From contig NZ_CP071454.1 in assembly GCF_017352135.1 (NCBI RefSeq), positions 2,691,001-2,755,000 of the forward strand: a stretch of DNA of 64,000 bases, given 5' to 3'. The stretch is from Rhizobium lentis (GTDB taxonomy: Bacteria > Pseudomonadota > Alphaproteobacteria > Rhizobiales > Rhizobiaceae). Below are positions 56,475-64,000 of this stretch, piece by piece. The position numbers were made by a program, and so were the translations under genes. Below the pieces are notes generated by a model. The model made no database searches. It was not told the DNA's origin and saw nothing but the letters and a program-made list of their open reading frames with translations. Each line of letters starts with the position of its first letter. Position 1 is the stretch's first letter.

Positions 56475-57287
56475 GTGTCTTATCGATCAGTCGTATCGAT
56501 TGCTTTGCTTGTTGCCCTTTCATCTTTTGGTTCGGCGGTCGCGCAGGAAAGCGGCCAGCACTTCTGGTCCGGCGACTGGTATCTGAGCGTCGGCGTCGCC
56601 GGCTTCTCCGCGCCGAAATTCGAGGGTTCGTCGCACAACGAATTCAAGTTCAGCCCTCTGATCTCGGTCGGCCGCCAGGGTGCCGGGCCGCGGTTTTCCT
56701 CGCGCAACGACAATCCGTCCTTCGCCCTCATCGACAAGGGCGCCTTGCGCGCCGGCGTCGTCGGCAAATTCGTCCCGTCGCGCGATGAGGGCGACAGCAA
56801 CGACCTGAAGGGCTTGAGGAAGGTCAAATGGGGGGCGGAAGCCGGCGGGTTCGTCGAGGTCTATCCGACCGACTTCCTGCGCGCCCGCGCCGAAGTCCGT
56901 CAGGGCATTCGCTCCCATGACGGCGTCGTCGCCGATCTCGCCGTCGATGCCTTCACCGATATCGCCCCAGACCTGCAGCTGTCCGGCGGTCCGCGCGCGA
57001 CATTCGCCACCGCAGGCTATTACGACGCCTATTACGGCGTCAGCGGCAAGCACGCGGCGGCAAGCGGTCTTGATCCCTATAAGCCGTCGTCGGGCATCCA
57101 GTCCTACGGTGCAGGCGCTGCCCTGACCTGGAAAGCGACGGAAAATCTGTCGGCAAGCTCCTTCCTCGAATATAAGCGGCTTGCCGGTCCGGCGGCCGAC
57201 AGCAGCCTGGTGCGCGAGCGCGGCTCGAAGAACCAGGTTCTGATCGGCGTCTCGGCGACCTACAGGTTCAATTTTTCGCTGGAGTGA
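56475..57287 (+). CDS. MipA/OmpV-family outer membrane protein
   Basis: 270 residues from a GTG at 56475, chosen because GGAG lies 9 bases before it; a GTG six codons earlier has no such site. The signal peptide ends at about SAVA before Gln. The mature chain has alternating amphipathic strands (WYLSVGVAGFSAPKFEGSSH, KWGAEAGGFVEVYPTDFLRA, RAEVRQGIRSHDGVVADLAV) and ends with YRFNFSLE, an outer-membrane barrel signature. MipA proteins have been linked to murein synthesis complexes, OmpV to osmotic stress; the role here is unknown. Confidence 0.9.
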   Translation: MSYRSVVSIALLVALSSFGSAVAQESGQHFWSGDWYLSVGVAGFSAPKFEGSSHNEFKFSPLISVGRQGAGPRFSSRNDNPSFALIDKGALRAGVVGKFVPSRDEGDSNDLKGLRKVKWGAEAGGFVEVYPTDFLRARAEVRQGIRSHDGVVADLAVDAFTDIAPDLQLSGGPRATFATAGYYDAYYGVSGKHAAASGLDPYKPSSGIQSYGAGAALTWKATENLSASSFLEYKRLAGPAADSSLVRERGSKNQVLIGVSATYRFNFSLE

Positions 57288-57372
57288 GCGTCACCGCCGC
57301 GCGTCGTCGCCGGGGGCCAAAGGACGTTGCCGCGGCGATCGCTGCTTGACCGGATCGCCAACCGGTCGCTAG

Positions 57373-58341
57373 ATGAGCGGCATGCAGGACAGTGAGCATT
57401 TTAACGATCGCGTCTCCGACGCGCCCTCCGATAACTGGGTCTACCGGATCCTGCCGCCATGGCTCTGGCCCTATGCGCAGCTTGCGCGCTGGGATCGGCC
57501 CATCGGCTGGCAGCTGTTGATGTGGCCGTGTTTCTGGTCGGCGACGCTCGCCGCCAATGTGGCGATCGATGAAGGGCTCTATTCCGGCAGCCTGCTGGTG
57601 TCCCACCTTTTTCTCTATTTCATCGGCGCGGTCGCCATGCGCGGCGCCGGCTGCACCTATAATGATCTCGTCGACCACGAGATCGACACGCAGGTGGCGC
57701 GCACGCGGTCGCGTCCGCTCCCCTCCGGCCGGGTCACGCGCGCCCATGCGAAGATCTTCATCGGCCTGCAGGCGCTGGTCGGTCTCTTCGTGCTGCTGCA
57801 GTTCAACTGGTTCACCGTCTTCCTCGGCCTGCTCTCGCTTGGCATCGTGGCGCTTTATCCCTACGCCAAACGCTTCACCGACTGGCCGCAATTCTATCTC
57901 GGCCTGGCTTTTTCCTGGGGTGCGCTGATGGGCTGGGCCGGCATTTTGGGCGGACTTTCCCTCGCCGCCGTCCTGCTCTACGCGGCCTCGGTTGCCTGGA
58001 CGATCGGTTATGACACGATCTATGCCCATCAGGACAAGGAGGACGACGCGCTGATCGGCGTCCGCTCGACCGCGCGCCTCTTCGGCGACAAAACCAGGAC
58101 ATGGCTGATCGGCCTTTATGGGCTGACGCTGATACTGATGTTTGCGGCTTTCGTGCTCGCCGGCGCCAATCTCGTCGCCTTTCTCGCCCTATTCGGTGCG
58201 GCCGGCATGTTCGCCTGGCAGATCGTCCGGCTCGATATCCACGATGCCGCCCAATGCCTGGTGCTGTTCCAGTCGAACAACCGCGTCGGGTTGACGATCT
58301 TCTCCGGCCTCTTCCTCTCGCTGCTCTTTGCCATTCCCTGA
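57373..58341 (+). CDS. ubiA: 4-hydroxybenzoate polyprenyltransferase
   Basis: 322 residues. Seven to nine membrane helices with the two Asp-rich motifs: NDLVD (97-101, in CTYNDLVDHEIDTQVARTRS RPLPSG) and YDTIYAHQDKEDD (213-225). It attaches the polyprenyl chain to 4-hydroxybenzoate in the inner membrane, the first committed step of ubiquinone synthesis. Its lipid substrate comes from the polyprenyl synthase encoded at 31-32 kb. It converges with DUF6101 over a shared hairpin. Confidence 0.96.
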   Translation: MSGMQDSEHFNDRVSDAPSDNWVYRILPPWLWPYAQLARWDRPIGWQLLMWPCFWSATLAANVAIDEGLYSGSLLVSHLFLYFIGAVAMRGAGCTYNDLVDHEIDTQVARTRSRPLPSGRVTRAHAKIFIGLQALVGLFVLLQFNWFTVFLGLLSLGIVALYPYAKRFTDWPQFYLGLAFSWGALMGWAGILGGLSLAAVLLYAASVAWTIGYDTIYAHQDKEDDALIGVRSTARLFGDKTRTWLIGLYGLTLILMFAAFVLAGANLVAFLALFGAAGMFAWQIVRLDIHDAAQCLVLFQSNNRVGLTIFSGLFLSLLFAIP

Positions 58342-58365
58342 ATGAAACGGCGCAGGAAAAGCCAA

Positions 58366-58385
58366 ACCCGGCGCGAGCGCCGGGT
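58366..58385. terminator. Hairpin between convergent ubiA and DUF6101 genes
   Basis: ACCCGGCG (58366-58373) / CGCCGGGT (58378-58385), loop CGAG. On the minus strand it is followed by TTTGGCTTTT. Confidence 0.7.
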
Positions 58386-58435
58386 CTGAGAGATTCGGAA
58401 TTCGTCCTGCCGAAACGCGGTTGTTGCGATTTCGG

Positions 58436-59002
58436 TCAGTTGCGGGCGATGATTTCCTTGCCCTCGATCTTCATGGCGACGCCGAGCTGGCCGGTGGTGC
58501 GGCGCACGAGGAAGCGCGGACGGCGATTGGCGAAGTAGGAATGGCGGCGGCGCGGCTTGAGATCGCTGGTACGCAGCGCCCCGATATGATCTTCGAGCGG
58601 GCGCGCGACGCCGTCGGCCTCGACCATCAGCATCGGAATGCGGAAAGCCTCGGACCAGCTGCGCCAGTCGGCGGCAATGTCGCTGAGATCATGAGCGACG
58701 AGCAGCGGAATGCAGAGCTCGGGATCGGCGTGGTGAAGTTCGAGCGTGACGGTCACCTCGCCGTCGCCGTGGTCGATGGCGCGGGCGGCGACACCCTTGA
58801 AGACGCGCTTCGGCAGGGCAATCGAGAGCGGCAGGCCGCTGGAGGGAAGGACTTTACGCAGGACTGCGCCGCGTTCGTCTATGGTGATGCTGACGTCATC
58901 CGAACAATCATGGATGGCGTAGCTGACCTGCTGCGGGAAGCGGGACGGATCGAGACGCAGCGTCGTGCCAGCCCAAGCGGGCTTCAAAACGGGATTGTTC
59001 AT
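58436..59002 (-). CDS. DUF6101 family protein
   Basis: 188 residues. The pattern of this rhizobial family is visible: LRLDPSRFPQQVSYAI at the start, a Dxx-rich middle (DDVSITIDERGAVLRKVLPS, GLPLSIALPKRVFKGVAARA), ELHHADPELCIPLLVAHDLS, and the basic C-terminal stretch LKPRRRHSYFANRRPRFLVRR. No enzyme motif is seen. It is soluble and probably cytoplasmic. The gene stands alone, diverging from the DUF1217 repeat protein. Confidence 0.86.
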   Translation of the reverse strand: MNNPVLKPAWAGTTLRLDPSRFPQQVSYAIHDCSDDVSITIDERGAVLRKVLPSSGLPLSIALPKRVFKGVAARAIDHGDGEVTVTLELHHADPELCIPLLVAHDLSDIAADWRSWSEAFRIPMLMVEADGVARPLEDHIGALRTSDLKPRRRHSYFANRRPRFLVRRTTGQLGVAMKIEGKEIIARN

Positions 59003-59303
59003 TTCATTCTACCCTTGTCTTACCTGAGAGCCGGTTTGCGGTCTTCTCCTCGGGACTTTTCGTCCTCTATGGCCGACAATAGGCGGCTGCCCTTCCGTAC
59101 AGCTTAAAAATTGCGGTTAAGAAAACTTTGCCTCCCCTGATGGTTATCAAAACCGAATCCGGCAGGGTTTCCGGAAGGTGAACGGTATGCTGCCCTGAAA
59201 TGACGCAAGCTAAAGGTAAGTCTCAGGTAAGCTTTGCGTGGCAAAATGGGCCCACCAGCAGTTCGTCGTTCTTTTAGAGATTTTGCCGAAAAGGGCGCTA
59301 TTC
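59003..59303. other. Divergent promoter region, DUF6101 / DUF1217
   Basis: 301 bases with no gene. It is more AT-rich in 59100-59155 (TTAAAAATTGCGGTTAAGAAAAC-like stretch). GGTAAGTCTCAGGTAAGC at 59214-59231 holds a doubled GGTAAG. No hexamer pair stands out. Confidence 0.4.
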
Positions 59304-62300
59304 ATGATCACGGCTTCCCTCGCTTACACGATCCTGTCGAAGGATATGACGTCGAGCCTGAACAAGGTTGCGTCGCAGGCGACGGTCAAGAAGGACGCCC
59401 AGTACTACGCGGACAACATCAACAAGGTCAAAGACGTCGACGATTTCCTCGGGGACTACAAGCTCTATAGCTACGCGATGAAGGCCTATGGCCTCGAGGA
59501 CATGACCTATGCCAAGGCCTTCATGAAGAAGGTGCTGGAAAGCGATCTGACCGATCCCGACAGCTACGCCAACAAGCTTTCCGACACGCGCTACCGCGAA
59601 TTCGCCGCCGCCTTCAATTTCAATGCGCCCGAGAAGGACGTGCAGACGGACGCGCAGGAGGATGACCTCATCGGCCTCTACAAGCAGTCCTTCATCGATG
59701 CCGACAAGGCGGCGAGCGTCGAGAGCACCTATTACAGCAACAATATCGACAGCGTGCAGACCGTCGACGACCTGGTCAACAACACCCGGCTGCGCACCTA
59801 TGTGCTGAAGACCTTCAAGATCGATCCCACCTTTGCGTCGAAGGACTTTCTGCGCCAGGTGCTCACAAGCGATCTCAGCGACCCGACAAGCGTCGTCAAC
59901 ACGCAGGGCGGCGACAAGTACAAGGCGCTTGCCGCCCAGTTCAGCTTCAATGCCGACGGCACCGTTAACGGCACGGCGCAGACGGCGACGCAGAAGGCCT
60001 CGGTCATCGAGACCTACACGCTGAATTCCCAATCCGTCATCATCGACAATTCGGTTGGTTCTGATGTCTACTATGTCAGCAAGACCGCTGCCGACTACAA
60101 CCAGGCCTATTACACCGCCAAGATCGGCACGATCACCAATGTCGACGATCTCGTCGCCGACGCCCGCCTGACCTCTTATATCAAGACGGCCTACAGCATG
60201 GGCGCCGACTTCACCTCGGCAGCGCTGCGCCAGGTGCTGACCGATCCAGGCTACGCCCAGCTGATGGGCTTTACCAACGTCTACAACGCCTTCAATTTCA
60301 AGGCGGACGGCTCGACCTCTACCACAGGGCGCGTCCAGACGATCGATCAGGCGAACAAGCTGCAGTCGGCCGCGTCAAACACCGGCAACTACTATATCGT
60401 GACCTCGCAATCGAGCAGCATCACCAATGTCGACGATCTGCTCGCCGACAGCGTGCTGGCGCGCTACATCAAGGATGCCTACGGCCTCGGCACCAGTTTC
60501 AGCAATGCCGAGCTGAAGAGCATCCTGACCGACCCGGCCTATGCCGCCGCGCAAGGCCATGCCGATCTCAATGCCGATTTCAATTTCCAGGCGGATGGCT
60601 CGATCAACGGTTCGGTGATCCAGACGGACGCACAGCGCAAATCGACCACCGACAACTCGGCGGCAAATGCAGCCCACTTCAACGCCATGATCGGCAGTGT
60701 CACCAATGTCGACGACATCATGTCCGATCCGGTTGCGGTCAGCTATCTCCGAAACAGCATGCAGATCGCCGACAGCATCTCCGACGCGACGCTGAGGACT
60801 TTCCTGGTCGATCCCGCGGCGGCCAGCGCCCAAGGCTATGGCGACGTTCACGATCTCTTCAATTTCAAGGCGGACGGTTCCGTCGCCACCCTGTACGCCA
60901 CGCAGACCGCCGCGCAAAGCGCCAACACCGCCAACAAGGCCGACAGTGCGGCAGTCTATTATCAATCGACCATCGCCGGAATCTCGAACGTCGATCAATT
61001 GCTGGCGGACAACAGGCTCAACAACTTCGTGCGCAATGCCTATGGCATCCCGCCGACGGTCAGCGACACCGATCTTCGCAACATCCTGACCGATCAGAGC
61101 GGAACCGGCACCTATGCGGACGTCGCCGCCGCCTTCAATTTCAAGGCTGACGGATCGCTGGAGGATGGCATGGCTGCCCAGACCGCCAGCCAGATCACCA
61201 ACACGAAAATCGCCGCCTCGGCGCGCACAAACGACTACTCCTCCCGCATGGCGACGATCGCCAATGTCGATGATCTGCTTGCCGATCCCGCCATCACCAA
61301 TTTCCTGAAGAGCACCTACAATCTGCCCTCCACGATCTCGAATACCGATCTGAGGAGCATCCTCACCGATGCGACGGCCGCTGCCGCCGCCGGCTACGCC
61401 GATCTCAACGCCGATTTCAACTTCGCCGCCGATGGCTCGCTTCCCGCCATCAGTTCGGTCCAGACCGCCGAACAGGCGCAGGCCACCAATGACAATTACA
61501 TGGCGCGTTACGACGACGAGCGTGACGAGGCGATTGATGATGTCGTGTCCAACTACAAGAAAATGATGGCCGACAGCACCAGCCTGCTCGATTTCTCGGC
61601 GATCGACAGCGTCAATGACTTTCTGCGGACCAATTCCGCGGCCGATTTCAGCAAGAGCAACGACGATCTGCCGGACCCCTATCATGTGGCGCTGCAGGCC
61701 TTCGGACTGACGGACCAGGAACTGCCGCGCTCGATGATGCGCAAGATCCTGACGAGTGATGCCTACGACCCGAATGGCTATATCGCCTCGCTCAAGGACG
61801 AACGCATCACCAATCTTGCCCGCGCCTTCAACTTCGGTCCCGACGGCAAGGCGGCGGCGCCCTTCCAGGCGCTTCCCGAAGCGACCATGGCCAAATACGC
61901 CACCGACTACAAGGCGCATGTCACCATGCTCTTGAAGGACGGCCCGGTGAAGGACAAGGCGGCGAAGGATGCGACGGCGGAAGTCGATTATTTCGCCAAG
62001 GGCATAGCGAAGGTGAAGTCGCTCGACGATTTCCTCGACGACAGCCGCCTCACCGATCTGGTGCTGAAGGCGAACAACCTCGACCCGAAGGATTACGACA
62101 AGGCGACGCTGAAGAAGATCTTCACCTCCGACCCCGACGACAAGAAGAGCTATCTGAACACCAAGGCCGATGCGCGTTTCAAGGATATCGTCGCCGCCTT
62201 CAATTTCGACAAGGACGGCAATCTGACCCGCGCCAAGATCGGCACCATCCAGAACAAGGCGGCCGAGGACCACACAGAGCAGCTCTACCTGCAGCAAACG

Positions 62301-62627
62301 CTGGAAACCCAGCAGGGCGAAAGCAACGACGGCGTCCGTCTGGCGCTCTATTTCAGCCGCAAGGCCTCCAGCATCACCTCGATCTACGGCATCCTTGGCG
62401 ACAGGGCGCTCTATCAGGTCATCACGACAGCTTACAGCCTGCCGTCACAGATCTCGGGCATGGACGTCGCCAAGCAGGCCGATCTCATCAATCGCTTCGT
62501 CAAGCTCGAGGATCTCCAGGATCCGAAAAAGGTCGACAAGCTGCTGCGGCGCTTCACCGCGATGTACGACGTCCAGAACAGCACCCAGCAATCGCCGGCG
62601 CTGCAGATCCTGACCGGCGGCGGCTAA
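59304..62627 (+). CDS. Large protein of tandem DUF1217-type repeats
   Basis: 1107 residues from the ATG at 59304, with AAGGG upstream; 22 in-frame codons before it lack the family start MITASLAYTILSKDM. About ten repeats follow, each with a VDD-type turn, a helix, an LR.ILTD-type helix and a FNFKADG-type end; the VDD-type turns lie at residues 45, 154, 280, 376, 468, 563, 655, 770, 906 and about 1025. Spacing is 92-136. There is no signal peptide. DUF1217 proteins in rhizobia are often encoded near flagellar genes; no flagellar gene is here. Function unknown. Confidence 0.88.
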   Translation: MITASLAYTILSKDMTSSLNKVASQATVKKDAQYYADNINKVKDVDDFLGDYKLYSYAMKAYGLEDMTYAKAFMKKVLESDLTDPDSYANKLSDTRYREFAAAFNFNAPEKDVQTDAQEDDLIGLYKQSFIDADKAASVESTYYSNNIDSVQTVDDLVNNTRLRTYVLKTFKIDPTFASKDFLRQVLTSDLSDPTSVVNTQGGDKYKALAAQFSFNADGTVNGTAQTATQKASVIETYTLNSQSVIIDNSVGSDVYYVSKTAADYNQAYYTAKIGTITNVDDLVADARLTSYIKTAYSMGADFTSAALRQVLTDPGYAQLMGFTNVYNAFNFKADGSTSTTGRVQTIDQANKLQSAASNTGNYYIVTSQSSSITNVDDLLADSVLARYIKDAYGLGTSFSNAELKSILTDPAYAAAQGHADLNADFNFQADGSINGSVIQTDAQRKSTTDNSAANAAHFNAMIGSVTNVDDIMSDPVAVSYLRNSMQIADSISDATLRTFLVDPAAASAQGYGDVHDLFNFKADGSVATLYATQTAAQSANTANKADSAAVYYQSTIAGISNVDQLLADNRLNNFVRNAYGIPPTVSDTDLRNILTDQSGTGTYADVAAAFNFKADGSLEDGMAAQTASQITNTKIAASARTNDYSSRMATIANVDDLLADPAITNFLKSTYNLPSTISNTDLRSILTDATAAAAAGYADLNADFNFAADGSLPAISSVQTAEQAQATNDNYMARYDDERDEAIDDVVSNYKKMMADSTSLLDFSAIDSVNDFLRTNSAADFSKSNDDLPDPYHVALQAFGLTDQELPRSMMRKILTSDAYDPNGYIASLKDERITNLARAFNFGPDGKAAAPFQALPEATMAKYATDYKAHVTMLLKDGPVKDKAAKDATAEVDYFAKGIAKVKSLDDFLDDSRLTDLVLKANNLDPKDYDKATLKKIFTSDPDDKKSYLNTKADARFKDIVAAFNFDKDGNLTRAKIGTIQNKAAEDHTEQLYLQQTLETQQGESNDGVRLALYFSRKASSITSIYGILGDRALYQVITTAYSLPSQISGMDVAKQADLINRFVKLEDLQDPKKVDKLLRRFTAMYDVQNSTQQSPALQILTGGG

Positions 62628-62704
62628 TCCGGCAGGTTTAAGACCAGCGGCTAATCCAGCACGCCGCTACGGCGCCGTAGGTTTGAGATGCTGCCATTTC
62701 TTCA

Positions 62705-62842
62705 CCCTCATTCCTGTGCTCGTCACAGGAATCCAGCCACCGCGCGTCCGCGCGTTGAATGACTCATGCGGCTTTGAAGGAAGTCTTCCGCGCCCAAGGA
62801 CTTGGGCGCACTGGATTCCTGTGACGAGCACAGGAATGAGGG
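62705..62842. repeat. 138-bp intergenic element with 32-bp perfect inverted ends
   Basis: The arms 62705-62736 and 62811-62842 are exact inverse copies. Each arm itself contains TTCCTGTG and CACAGGAA, so smaller hairpins are possible. Inside is a further stem GCGCCCAAG (62790-62798) / CTTGGGCGC (62801-62809). It separates two convergent genes. This looks like a dispersed alphaproteobacterial mosaic element rather than a transposon, as no gene is inside. Confidence 0.85.
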
Positions 62843-62888
62843 AGGAGAGGAAGGCGCCTTTCAAGCGCGCCAACCCCGACCGCCGCCC

Positions 62889-64000
62889 TCAAACGTCGAG
62901 GCTGACGACCTTTCCCGGGTTCATGATATTGGCGGGGTCGAAGGCGCGCTTGATGCGGCGCATCAGTTCGATTTCGATCGCCGGCCGGATCGCCGTCAGT
63001 TCGTCGCGCTTCAGCTGGCCGATGCCGTGCTCGGCCGAGATCGAGCCGCCATGGGCGAGCACCAGCCCATGGACGATATGGTTCATTTCGCGCCAGCGGG
63101 CGATGAACGCGGCCTTGTCGGCGCCGATCGGCTGGGAAATATTGTAGTGAATGTTGCCGTCGCCCATATGGCCGAAGGCGCAAATGCGGGCGCCCGGCAT
63201 CGCCGCCATCACAGCTTTCTCTGCCTCGGCCATGAAATGCGGGATCTTCGACACCGGCACGGACACGTCGTGCTTGATCGAACCGCCTTCCGGCTTCTGC
63301 GCATCCGACATGCTCTCGCGCATGTGCCAGATCGCCTTCTGCTGGGCGACGGAGGCGGCGATCGCGGCGTCCAGCACCAGCCCGGCCTCGAAGCCCTGCT
63401 CGAGCACACCATTCATCATCCGCTCCGCCGTCTCGGCCGAATCCGACGTCGAGATGTCGATCAGCACATACCAGGGATAAGCCGCTTCCAGCGGGTCGCG
63501 CACGCCGTCGATATGGCGCGTGGTGATCTCGACGCCGAAGCGGGGCATCAGCTCGAAACCGGTGAGCGAGGTGCCGCAGAGGCTGGCGGCGAGATTGAAG
63601 AGGGCGAGCGCATCCTCGACCGAGCGCAGGCCGGCAAACGCGACCTGATGGCCGAGCGGCTGGGGAAACAGCTTCAGCACCGCGCCGGTGATGATGCCGA
63701 GCGTGCCCTCCGCGCCTATGAAGAGGTCGCGCAGGTCATAACCGGTATTGTCCTTCTTCAGGCGGCGCAGGCCATCCCAGATTTCGCCGGTCGGCAGCAC
63801 CACTTCGAGCCCGAGGCACAGCTGGCGCATATTGCCATAGGCGAGCACGGCCGTGCCGCCGGCATTGGTGGAGAGATTGCCGCCGATGCGGCAGGAGCCC
63901 TCGGAGCCGAGCGACAGCGGAAAGAGCCGCCCATGCGCCTCGGCCGCCTTCTGCACATCGGCGAGGATGGCGCCGCCATCGGCGACCAGCACGTTCGCCA
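62889..64000 (-). CDS. FAD-linked dehydrogenase, GlcD/D2HGDH-like, 5' partial
   Basis: The frame is open to the window edge, so the N-terminus is missing. The visible 370 residues include the end of the FAD-binding domain (GSEGSCRIGGNLSTNAGGTA, EVVLPTGEIWDGLRRLKKDN, TGYDLRDLFIGAEGTLGIIT) and the FAD-oxidase C domain with the metal-site motif AFGHMGDGNIHYN and SAEHGIGQLKR, ending FDPANIMNPGKVV. The family oxidises D-2-hydroxy acids (D-2-hydroxyglutarate, D-lactate, glycolate). Which one cannot be told here. Confidence 0.94.
   Translation of the reverse strand, partial: ANVLVADGGAILADVQKAAEAHGRLFPLSLGSEGSCRIGGNLSTNAGGTAVLAYGNMRQLCLGLEVVLPTGEIWDGLRRLKKDNTGYDLRDLFIGAEGTLGIITGAVLKLFPQPLGHQVAFAGLRSVEDALALFNLAASLCGTSLTGFELMPRFGVEITTRHIDGVRDPLEAAYPWYVLIDISTSDSAETAERMMNGVLEQGFEAGLVLDAAIAASVAQQKAIWHMRESMSDAQKPEGGSIKHDVSVPVSKIPHFMAEAEKAVMAAMPGARICAFGHMGDGNIHYNISQPIGADKAAFIARWREMNHIVHGLVLAHGGSISAEHGIGQLKRDELTAIRPAIEIELMRRIKRAFDPANIMNPGKVVSLDV

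Noticed and set aside
60375..62297. 640-codon open frame on the minus strand with a repetitive look
   Set aside because: Its repetition mirrors the DUF1217 repeats on the coding strand.

Overview
The window is a 64-kb stretch of a high-GC alphaproteobacterial chromosome, almost certainly from Rhizobium (R. etli / R. leguminosarum group). Pointers are the separate Fo operon atpI-B-E-F'-F with two b-type subunits, rhizobial families of unknown function (DUF2093, DUF6101, DUF1217, DUF2007), a polyprenyl synthase and UbiA suited to ubiquinone synthesis, and intergenic palindromic repeats of rhizobial type. No tRNA, rRNA or CRISPR array was seen.

Layout. 1-2.8 kb: end of a CUT2-type sugar ABC importer (permease, single-domain ATPase, binding protein). 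3-8.7 kb: DUF2093 and mutL on the minus strand, then a PAS-PAS-REC-REC signalling protein and a GGDEF-EAL protein. 8.75-13.7 kb: a PRC-barrel periplasmic protein and a galactose/galactonate catabolic operon (SDR dehydrogenase, dgoK, dgoA, SMP-30 lactonase) facing an IclR regulator across a perfect operator-like palindrome. 14-21.3 kb: a LuxR solo, a cysteine-free Mrp ATPase, corA-kup ion transporters and a SleB-type wall hydrolase. 21.4-24.3 kb: ATP synthase Fo operon with promoter and terminator. 24.5-36 kb: housekeeping genes (rnhB, radical SAM, moaB, ispE, TPR lipid-pathway neighbours, polyprenyl diphosphate synthase, a TrmN6-like methyltransferase, mntH, an S49 peptidase).

36.1-37.25 kb: an IS110-family insertion sequence sitting exactly inside a rhizobial REP-like repeat. 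Its 186-base left non-coding end can be read as a bridge RNA: two internal loops carry guide segments that match the target flanks (8 and 6 nt) and the element's own ends (7 and 8 nt), on the strands expected from IS621. This is the most interesting system in the window, because element ends, target and guides can all be deduced from one copy plus an unoccupied repeat at 49.3 kb.

37.5-51.5 kb: glyQ and glyS, normally neighbours, are 11 kb apart on opposite strands. Between them lie two DUF2207 membrane proteins flanking lemA and an aroA paralogue, purD, a chemoreceptor and DUF523. The second DUF2207 gene looks frameshifted in a G tract just before its usual Gly-rich/Trp end. 52-64 kb: tex, cyclopropane fatty acid synthase, a histidine phosphatase, a MipA/OmpV outer-membrane protein, ubiA, DUF6101, an 1107-residue protein built of about ten DUF1217-type repeats, a 138-bp inverted-repeat element, and the 3' part of a GlcD/D2HGDH-like flavin dehydrogenase running off the window end.
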